Source of the DNA: Kineococcus endophyticus
GTDB lineage: Bacteria > Actinomycetota > Actinomycetes > Actinomycetales > Kineococcaceae
NCBI RefSeq assembly: GCF_040796495.1
Contig: NZ_JBFNQN010000011.1
Span: forward strand, 124,001-188,000
Length of the DNA stretch: 64,000 bases
Direction: 5' to 3'
Shown here in pieces: positions 28,693-35,418 of this stretch. How positions within the stretch are numbered: position 1 is the stretch's first letter; every line of letters starts with the position of its first letter. A program made the translations under genes and the position numbers. Under the pieces are notes generated by a model. The model ran no database searches and was not told the DNA's origin. It saw only the letters and a program-made list of their open reading frames with translations.

Positions 28693-29623
28693 TGCGCGTG
28701 GACTCGCTGCGGCGCAGCTCCTTCGGCACGAGTTCGAGCATCTCCTCGGGCAGCAGCGGCAGGTCGAGGAGGCTGAGCTTCACGCGCGCCCGCCGGCCGT
28801 GACCGGCGGCGTCGAGGCGGATGACGTGCCCGGCGTCGCGCTCGGCGCGCACCTCGATGACCGACCCCGGCGGCAGTTCGCCGGCGGCGATCCCGTCGAC
28901 CTCGACCACGGGCGGTCCGGACCCCTCCAGCAGCTCCAGGCGGACGGTCTCGTCGACGCCGAGGACGATCGGCCGCCCGATGCCGGACATCGGCGCCACG
29001 GGGGTGACGAGGAGGGCGTCGGCGGCGGGGGAGACGACGGGCCCGCCCGCCGCGTAGCTGTAGGCCGTCGACCCCGTCGGGGTGGCCAGCACGATGGCGT
29101 CGCAGCGCAGGTAGCCGATGCGCTGGTCGGCCACCGACAGCGCGGCCGTCACGGTCCCCTTGCCGGGCGTGCGGGCCAGCGCGATGTCGTTGAACGCCAC
29201 GGCCTCGCGCCGCTCGTCGCCGGTGTGCAGCTCGGTGCGCAGCGACAGGTGCGGTTCGACGGTGAAGTCCCCGGCGGCGATGCGCTCCAGGGCGCCGGGC
29301 AGCTCGCTCGGCTCGAGCTCGACGAGGAACCCCAGGTGGCCGAGGTTCACGCCCAGCACGGGCACCTTGCTCCCCGCGACGAGGCGCAGGGCGCCGAGCA
29401 TCGTGCCGTCGCCGCCCAGGCTCACGACGGCGTCGACGGTGGCGGCGAACTCCTCGACACCGACCCGCGTCACGGAGTCCGGCAGCCGGGTCGCGTCCGT
29501 GCGGAGCCCGACGACCTCCTTGCCGTGCTCGCTCGCCCAGCGTTCGACGACGCGGGCCTGCTCGACGGTGTCGCGCACGGGGTGCACGACGAGTCCGAGG
29601 CGGCCGACGTGTCCGGGGTGCAC
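28685..29623 (-). CDS. nadK: NAD kinase
   Basis: ATP- or polyphosphate-dependent phosphorylation of NAD to NADP, 312 residues, cytoplasmic. The signatures are GGDGTMLGALR (catalytic Asp), VNLGHLGFLVEL, AFNDIALAR and ATPTGSTAYSYAAGGPVVSP. GTG 29623 is preferred over GTG 29632 because TAGCGT on the coding strand (complement of 29631-29636) sits seven bases before it, giving a leaderless transcript, and the distal GTG would lie within that hexamer. In many actinobacteria nadK lies next to recN and a TlyA-type methyltransferase; neither is here. Confidence 0.96.
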   Translation of the reverse strand: MHPGHVGRLGLVVHPVRDTVEQARVVERWASEHGKEVVGLRTDATRLPDSVTRVGVEEFAATVDAVVSLGGDGTMLGALRLVAGSKVPVLGVNLGHLGFLVELEPSELPGALERIAAGDFTVEPHLSLRTELHTGDERREAVAFNDIALARTPGKGTVTAALSVADQRIGYLRCDAIVLATPTGSTAYSYAAGGPVVSPAADALLVTPVAPMSGIGRPIVLGVDETVRLELLEGSGPPVVEVDGIAAGELPPGSVIEVRAERDAGHVIRLDAAGHGRRARVKLSLLDLPLLPEEMLELVPKELRRSESTRTR

Positions 29624-29676
29624 CTGCGACACGCTAAGGGGCCTGCGCGCGGGCCCGGGACCGGGGGGTCGAGGGC

Positions 29677-30525
29677 TCAGGCCGGTTCCCGCGTGCCCAC
29701 GCCGTGCTGGGAGTGCTGCGGGGCGTCCCGGCCGAGGCGGCTGGTGCGGGCGCGGGGCACGACGAGCGGCGTCCCCGTCTCCGGGTCCGGCACGACGACG
29801 CAGGGCAGACCGAAGACGGCCTCGACGAGTTCGGCCGTCACCACCTGCGACGGGTCGCCCTGGGCCAGCACCGCGCCGTCCTTCATCGCGACGAGGTGCG
29901 TGGCGTAGCGCGCGGCGTGGTTGAGGTCGTGCAGGACGGCCACCATCGTCCGGTCCTGCTCCTCGTGCAGCTGCGCGCAGAGGTTGAGCACCTCGATCTG
30001 GTGCGCGATGTCGAGGTACGTCGTCGGCTCGTCGAGCAGCAGGATGGGCGTCTCCTGCGCCAGGGCCATCGCGATCCACACGCGCTGGCGCTGCCCGCCG
30101 GACAGCTCGTCGACGGTGCGGTCGGCCAGGTCGCCCACCCGGGTCCACGCCATCGCTGCGTCGACGGCGCGTTCGTCGTCGCGCGACCACTGGCGCAGCA
30201 GCTTCTGGTGCGGGAACCGGCCACGGGCCACGAGGTCGGCCACCGTGATGCCGTCGGGGGCGGTCGCGGTCTGCGGCAGCAGGCCCAGTCGCCGCGCGAC
30301 CTCCTTGCCGGGCAGCGAGTGGATCTCCTCCCCGTCGAGGTAGACCGCTCCCCGCTTCGGCTTGAGCATCCGCGCCAGGGCCCGCAGCAGCGTCGACTTC
30401 CCGCACGCGTTGGGCCCGATGATGACGGTGAAGGACCCGTCGGGGATCTCCACGCCGAGGTCCTGGGCGATGGTGCGGTCGTCGTAGGCGAGGGTGAGGT
30501 CGACGCCGCGCAGCCGGGTGTCCAC
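29677..30525 (-). CDS. Iron-siderophore ABC transporter, ATP-binding protein
   Basis: A FepC/FhuC-like ATPase, 282 residues. Walker A is GPNACGKSTLLRAL near residue 40, the signature is LSGGQRQRVWIAMALAQ, Walker B is ILLLDEPTTYLDIAHQ and the switch region is AVLHDLNHAARYATH; the EPTTYLDI phrase is typical of siderophore importers. GTG 30525 has GGAGAA four bases upstream. It is the third gene of the permease-permease-ATPase run. A substrate-binding lipoprotein is not encoded nearby, so it must be elsewhere on the genome. Confidence 0.95.
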   Translation of the reverse strand: MDTRLRGVDLTLAYDDRTIAQDLGVEIPDGSFTVIIGPNACGKSTLLRALARMLKPKRGAVYLDGEEIHSLPGKEVARRLGLLPQTATAPDGITVADLVARGRFPHQKLLRQWSRDDERAVDAAMAWTRVGDLADRTVDELSGGQRQRVWIAMALAQETPILLLDEPTTYLDIAHQIEVLNLCAQLHEEQDRTMVAVLHDLNHAARYATHLVAMKDGAVLAQGDPSQVVTAELVEAVFGLPCVVVPDPETGTPLVVPRARTSRLGRDAPQHSQHGVGTREPA

Positions 30526-30554
30526 GGGATTCTCCGATCGTTGGGTCAATGCGT

Positions 30555-31646
30555 TCAGCCGCGACCGCGGCGCCACTGCGAGACGAGCAGCCAGGCGAGG
30601 TAGAGCCCGCCGACGGCGCCGGTGACGACGCCGACGGGCAGCTGGGTGGGGGCGAACACGCGCTGGGCGGCGAGGTCGCTGACGAGCAGCAGGAGCGCGC
30701 CGGTCAGGCCGGCGGTGACCAGCCCGGCCCCGACCGCGCCCGTGAGCCGTCGCGCCACCTGCGGGGCGGCGAGGGCGACGAAGGCGATGGGACCGGCGGC
30801 CATGGCGGCCAGGGCCGTCAGCGCGGTCGCCAGGACGAGGACGAGCGCCCGGGTGCGGCCGACGTCGACGCCGAGGGCCCGGGCCGCGTCGTCGCCGAGG
30901 TCGAGCAGGGTCAGCGAGCGGCCCGCCACGAGCAGCACGGGCAGCAGGACCGCCAGGCCGATCCCCAGGGGCGTCGCCTGCTCCCAGCCCCGCCCGTTGA
31001 GCGAACCCGTGATCCACAGCTGGGCGGACTGGGCGTCCTCCACGCGCGAGCGGGTGAGCAGGTAGCTGTTGCCCGCCTGCAGGACGGCCGAGGCGCCGAT
31101 GCCGACGAGGATCAGCCGGTAGCCCTGCACGCCGCCGCGACTGGACAGCAGGTAGACGAGGGCCGCGGTGACGCCGCCGCCGACCAGCGCCCCGAAGGAC
31201 ACGGCCCAGCCGCCGAGCTGCAGGACGAGCAGGACCACGAGCGCGCCCGTGACGGCCCCGGAGGTGAACCCGATGACGTCGGGCGAGCCCAGCGGGTTGC
31301 GCGTCACGAGCTGGAAGACGGCCCCGGCGACGCCGAGCGCGGCCCCGACGAGCAGGCCCGTCACGACGCGGGGCAGACGCAGGCCCAGGACGATGAACTC
31401 GTCCGCCCGCTCGCCCCGGCCGAGGAGCGTGCGCAGGACGTCGGGGACGGAGATCGGGTAGTCGCCCGTGGTGAGGCTGACGGACACGACGGCCGCCAGC
31501 AGCAGGAGGAGCACGACGCAGACCGTCAGCGTGCGGCCCTCGACCCGCACGGACAGCGCGCGCCCGGCCCGGACGGTGCGTCCGGCACGCGCCCCGTCGG
31601 CCACGCGCGGGCGGGGGACGGCCCCGTCGAAGCTCGCGGCGCTCAC
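30555..31646 (-). CDS. Iron-siderophore ABC transporter permease (FecCD family), second subunit
   Basis: A 363-residue polytopic membrane protein of the FecCD family. Seen are the first helix TVCVVLLLLLAAVVSVSL, then LRLPRVVTGLLVGAALGVAGAVFQLVTRNPLGSPDVIGFTSGA, the core pattern of the family, and a late GPIAFVALAAPQVARRL that contacts the ATPase. About ten hydrophobic helices are predicted by eye. Its GTG start overlaps the stop of the first permease gene (GTGA). With that protein it should form a heterodimeric channel. Confidence 0.95.
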   Translation of the reverse strand: MSAASFDGAVPRPRVADGARAGRTVRAGRALSVRVEGRTLTVCVVLLLLLAAVVSVSLTTGDYPISVPDVLRTLLGRGERADEFIVLGLRLPRVVTGLLVGAALGVAGAVFQLVTRNPLGSPDVIGFTSGAVTGALVVLLVLQLGGWAVSFGALVGGGVTAALVYLLSSRGGVQGYRLILVGIGASAVLQAGNSYLLTRSRVEDAQSAQLWITGSLNGRGWEQATPLGIGLAVLLPVLLVAGRSLTLLDLGDDAARALGVDVGRTRALVLVLATALTALAAMAAGPIAFVALAAPQVARRLTGAVGAGLVTAGLTGALLLLVSDLAAQRVFAPTQLPVGVVTGAVGGLYLAWLLVSQWRRGRG

Positions 31647-32728
31647 AGCTGGGCCAGCCGGCGACGACGGACGAGGGCGATGAGGACTGGAGCCCCCAGG
31701 ATCGCGGTGACGATGCTGACCTCCAGCTCACCGGGGCGGACGACGACGCGCCCCAGGACGTCTCCGAACAGCAGCAGGGCGGGGGAGACGAGGCAGGACA
31801 GGGGCAGGACCCAGCGCTGGTCCGGGCCGGTGAGGGCGCGGACCAGGTGCGGCACGGCCAGCCCGACGAACGCGATGGGGCCGGCGGCCGCCGTCGCGGC
31901 GCCGCACAGCAGCGTGACCGCGACGGCCGTCAGGACGCGCGTGCGGCCGACGTGCGCGCCCAGGGCCCGGCCGGAGTCCTCGCCGAGCGCGAGGGCGTTG
32001 AGGGAGCGGGCCTGGCTCAGCGCGAGGACCGTCCCGACGACGAAGAAGGGCAGGAGCTGGGTGACGACGGTGAGGTCGTGCCCGGCGAGCGTGCCGACCT
32101 GCCAGAACCGGAACCGGTCGAAGGTCCGGGTGTCCAGCAGGACCATCCCGCTGACGTAGGCGTAGAGCGCCGCCGAGATCGCCGTGCCCGCGAGCGCCAG
32201 GCGCACCGGGGTGGCGCCGCCGCGTCCGGTCGCCCCCAGCAGGTAGACGAGGACCGAGACGACGGCCGCCCCCGCCACGGCCGCCCAGACGAGCTGCAGC
32301 CGCGAGGTCAGGCCCAGGACGCCGACCGCGGTGACCATCGCGGCGGCCGCCCCGGCGTTGACGCCGAGGAGGCCGGGGTCGGCGAGCGGGTTGCGGGTCA
32401 GGGCCTGCATGAGCGCGCCCGACAGTCCCAGCGCGACGCCGACCGCGATGCCGACGAGGGTCCGCGGCACCCGCAGCTCGCGGACCACGAGGACGTCCTG
32501 GGCGTTCCCGCCGGCACCGCGCAGGGCGTCGACGACGGTGCCCAGCGGGATCTCGCGGGACCCGACGGCCAGGCTGGCCGTGACGGCGACGAGCAGGAGG
32601 ACGAGCGCGACCAGCAGGGCCGTGGGGCGGTGCACGCGCCGACGCCGGGTCGGCAGCGGACTCGCGTCGGGACCCGGGGCGGGGCCGGGCGCGGGGCCGG
32701 CCGGCCGCGGTGGCGTCGAGGTGGGCAC
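31643..32728 (-). CDS. Iron-siderophore ABC transporter permease (FecCD family), first subunit
   Basis: A 361-residue FecCD-family permease: helix LLVALVLLLVAVTASLAVG, then LRVPRTLVGIAVGVALGLSGALMQALTRNPLADPGLLGVNAGA, and GPIAFVGLAVPHLVRALTG near the C-terminus. The GTG at 32728 is chosen over a 30-codon longer frame because the IdeR-like box and its TAACCT -10 lie immediately upstream: TAACCT is eight bases before the GTG, so the message is probably leaderless and iron-repressed. It is the first gene of the unit, and the helicase gene is transcribed divergently. Confidence 0.93.
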   Translation of the reverse strand: MPTSTPPRPAGPAPGPAPGPDASPLPTRRRRVHRPTALLVALVLLLVAVTASLAVGSREIPLGTVVDALRGAGGNAQDVLVVRELRVPRTLVGIAVGVALGLSGALMQALTRNPLADPGLLGVNAGAAAAMVTAVGVLGLTSRLQLVWAAVAGAAVVSVLVYLLGATGRGGATPVRLALAGTAISAALYAYVSGMVLLDTRTFDRFRFWQVGTLAGHDLTVVTQLLPFFVVGTVLALSQARSLNALALGEDSGRALGAHVGRTRVLTAVAVTLLCGAATAAAGPIAFVGLAVPHLVRALTGPDQRWVLPLSCLVSPALLLFGDVLGRVVVRPGELEVSIVTAILGAPVLIALVRRRRLAQL

Positions 32729-32734
32729 GAGAGG

Positions 32735-32753
32735 TGAGGTTAGCCTCTCCACT
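32735..32753 (-). promoter_or_regulatory. IdeR/DtxR-like iron box upstream of the siderophore permease genes
   Basis: The core AGGTTAGCCT (32737-32746) matches the centre of the 19-bp consensus TTAGGTTAGSCTAACCTAA exactly. Over the full 19 bp, 13 positions agree. On the minus strand it covers the TAACCT -10 hexamer, so an iron-loaded DtxR-family repressor would block RNA polymerase. Confidence 0.75.
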
Positions 32754-32975
32754 CCCAGGAGCGCACCGCCGGTGACTGAGGTCTGGAGTGGGGGCGCCGA
32801 TGGAGGGGTGGCGGCCACCTCCCCGTCGGCCCACTAGGGTGGTTGCCGGCGGTCACCGGAGGTGACCGCGGTCGAGTGTTCAGTCCGGGTGCGCCCGGGC
32901 GCAGGTCCCCCGTGGTCCACGGGTGCGGTCGGGCACCACGGCCGATCCCCGTGTCCGACCACCGGAAGGCTCTCC

Positions 32976-34577
32976 GTGACTTCGTCCGCGTCCCGCGGCT
33001 CCCGCACGTCCACCACCACCCCCGGCACCACCCCCGGCACCACCCGTGGCGTCCCCGCCGACGGCTCCGTGCCCCAGCCGCGTCGCCGTCGCCGCGCGAC
33101 CGCCCCGGGCACCGCTCCCCGCGAGCAGGCCGCCCGCCCGGCGCGTCCCGAGGTCGTCTCCGACGCCGTGACCGAGGTCGTCGCCGACGACCGGTCCTTC
33201 GCCGAGCTCGGTGTCCCGCAGGCCCTCGTCGACGTCCTCGCCGCCCGCGGGGTCTCCAGCCCGTTCCCGATCCAGACCGCCACGCTGCCGGACTCCCTCG
33301 CGGGGCGCGACGTCCTGGGCCGCGGCCGCACGGGCAGCGGCAAGACGATCGCCTTCGCCCTGCCGCTCGTGGCGCGGCTCGCGGCGTCGAAGACCCCGCG
33401 CCGCAGCACGCGTCCCCGATCCCTCGTCCTCGTGCCGACCCGGGAGCTCGCCAACCAGGTCGCGGCCTCGGTGACGCCGATGGCGCAGGCCGTGGGTCTG
33501 CGCACGGCGGTCGTCTTCGGCGGCGTCGGACAGAACCCGCAGGTCACGGCGCTCGCGCAGGGCGTCGACGTCCTCATCGCCTGCCCGGGCCGGCTCGAGG
33601 ACCTGATCGGCCAGGGCCACTGCCGCCTCGACGCCGTCGAGGTCACCGTGCTCGACGAGGCCGACCACATGGCCGACCTCGGCTTCCTGCCCGGCGTGAA
33701 GCGCCTCATGGACGCGACCCCGGTCGTCGGCCAGCGCCTGCTGTTCTCGGCGACGCTGGACAACGGCATCGACGTCCTCGTGAAGCGGTACCTGTCCGAG
33801 CCCGTCGTGCACTCGGTCGACCCGGCCGTCGCCCCCGTCTCGACGATGGAGCACCACGTCCTCGAGGTCGCCACCGACACCAAGGCCGCCCTCGTGCGTG
33901 AGCTGGCCGCCGGCCGGGGCCGCACGGTCCTGTTCACCCGGACCAAGCACTCCGCGAAGAAGCTGGCCAAGCAGCTCACCGCGGCCGGGATCCCCGCCGT
34001 CGACCTGCACGGCAACCTCAGCCAGAACGCCCGCGAGCGCAACCTCGGCGCCTTCTCCGACGGGTCGGTCCGGGTGCTGTGCGCCACCGACATCGCGGCC
34101 CGCGGCATCCACGTCGACGAGGTCGGTCTCGTCGTGCACGTCGACCCGCCGACCGAGCACAAGGCCTACCTGCACCGCTCCGGCCGCACGGCGCGCGCCG
34201 GCGCCGGCGGTCTCGTCGTCACGGTGGCGACCCCCGACCAGCGCGGCGACGTCCGCACGCTGGCGCGCCAGGCGGGCATCGCGCCGCGGTGGACGCCCGT
34301 CGGCACCGGTCACGCGCTCACCGCGCAGCTGGTCGGCCCGACCGCCGCCTACGTCGACCCCGCCGACTCGCCCGTCCCGACCGCCCCGCCGCAGCCGCAG
34401 CGGACGGCCAAGCCGCGGACGGCACCCGCGACGAGCGGTGGCCGTGCTCCGGCGGCCGCGAGCCGTCCGGCCGCGGCCGGTGCCGGGGCGGCTCCCGGCG
34501 GCGCGCCGCGTCGCCGTCGTCGCGGGGGTCGTGGTGGCCGCGGGGGCGCGGGCTCGCCCGGTACCGCGACGCGCTGA
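32976..34577 (+). CDS. DEAD-box ATP-dependent RNA helicase
   Basis: A 533-residue RNA helicase. After a basic, disordered N-terminus (about 70 residues, TPGTTPGTT repeats) come the Q-motif area (FAELGVPQALVDVLAARGVSSPFPIQ), Walker A in GRGRTGSGKT near residue 116, PTRELA, CPGRLEDL, DEADHM, SAT, and in the second lobe HGNLSQNARERN, ATDIAARGIHV and HRSGRTARAG. The C-terminus is an RGG-like basic tail ([13 protein letters not shown]), as in cold-shock and ribosome-assembly helicases. GTG 32976 has GGAAGG six bases upstream. Its leader of about 130 bases carries a perfect 9-bp inverted repeat at 32849-32869. Confidence 0.95.
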   Translation: MTSSASRGSRTSTTTPGTTPGTTRGVPADGSVPQPRRRRRATAPGTAPREQAARPARPEVVSDAVTEVVADDRSFAELGVPQALVDVLAARGVSSPFPIQTATLPDSLAGRDVLGRGRTGSGKTIAFALPLVARLAASKTPRRSTRPRSLVLVPTRELANQVAASVTPMAQAVGLRTAVVFGGVGQNPQVTALAQGVDVLIACPGRLEDLIGQGHCRLDAVEVTVLDEADHMADLGFLPGVKRLMDATPVVGQRLLFSATLDNGIDVLVKRYLSEPVVHSVDPAVAPVSTMEHHVLEVATDTKAALVRELAAGRGRTVLFTRTKHSAKKLAKQLTAAGIPAVDLHGNLSQNARERNLGAFSDGSVRVLCATDIAARGIHVDEVGLVVHVDPPTEHKAYLHRSGRTARAGAGGLVVTVATPDQRGDVRTLARQAGIAPRWTPVGTGHALTAQLVGPTAAYVDPADSPVPTAPPQPQRTAKPRTAPATSGGRAPAAASRPAAAGAGAAPGGAPRRRRRGGRGGRGGAGSPGTATR

Positions 34578-34601
34578 GCGGCACCGTCCTAGATTGCTGA
34601 G

Positions 34602-35414
34602 GTGGGCGGGCGGCGTCGCTGGTGGGGGTACACCCATCCGCACAGCCGCGCCGCCGTCCACATCGTCTTCTGGGTCCTCGTCGCCGGCGTCCTCGGCGCC
34701 CTGTGGTGGTGGTTCCGCGGCCGGCACGCGCCGCTGCGACCGGCGCCCGTGCGGGTCCTGCAGGGGGTCGTGGCCGGTCTCGCGGTCGGGCTGATCCTCG
34801 TCGGGACCACCTGGCGCAGCGTCACTGACCTCGGCGACGCCCCCGTCTGCTCGGCCCCGCCGGGGGAGGAGTGGGAGTCCACGAGCGACGTCGGGGCGCT
34901 CACGCCCAGCGTCCTGGCGCAGAAGGTGGCGACCTGGCCCGAGACCGGGCTGGCGATGCTCTACGCCGACGCCCGCGGCCTGTCCGTGTGCCGGTACGCG
35001 GCGGCCGACTACTACGTCGGGGTCGTCCCCGTCGCGGTCGCCGGCAAGCGGACGACGAACTTCGGGGACATGGTCATCTCCCCGCGCTTCCCGACCGTCC
35101 CGGCCGAGGCGGCCGCCCTGGCCCGGCACGAGTCGCACCACCGGCCGCAGTGGGCCGTCGCCACCGTCCTGGCCGGCCCGGCCGCCTTCCCGCTCGCCTA
35201 CGGCGTCGACGACTTCTTCTTCCCCGGCGCGCGCAACCACTTCGAGCGCCTCGCGGGCCTCGACGAGGGCGGCTACGTCGCCGAACCGGCCGGTCCGGTG
35301 CTCGGTCCGCCCCAGTGGGCGGTGCTCGCGGGTGTCCTGGCGGGGGCCGTGGCGCTCGGCGTCCGGTTCCTGCGGCACCGCAGGCGGAGACGGGGCCGGC
35401 ACCCGGCAGGATGA
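34602..35414 (+). CDS. Membrane protein with HExxH motif (possible zincin)
   Basis: A 270-residue protein I do not recognise. It has two N-terminal membrane helices (HIVFWVLVAGVLGALWWWF and LQGVVAGLAVGLILVGTTW), an extracytoplasmic region of about 140 residues, and a C-terminal helix (WAVLAGVLAGAVALGVRFL) with a basic tail. The loop holds ARHESHHRPQWA near residue 171, a literal HExxH, followed about 40 residues later by NHFERLAGLDEGGY, where a Glu could be the third metal ligand. Two cysteines flank the loop (APVCSAPP and LSVCRYAA). The GTG start at 34602 is six bases after TAGATT, so leaderless. Confidence 0.75.
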   Translation: MGGRRRWWGYTHPHSRAAVHIVFWVLVAGVLGALWWWFRGRHAPLRPAPVRVLQGVVAGLAVGLILVGTTWRSVTDLGDAPVCSAPPGEEWESTSDVGALTPSVLAQKVATWPETGLAMLYADARGLSVCRYAAADYYVGVVPVAVAGKRTTNFGDMVISPRFPTVPAEAAALARHESHHRPQWAVATVLAGPAAFPLAYGVDDFFFPGARNHFERLAGLDEGGYVAEPAGPVLGPPQWAVLAGVLAGAVALGVRFLRHRRRRRGRHPAG

Positions 35415-35418
35415 CCCG

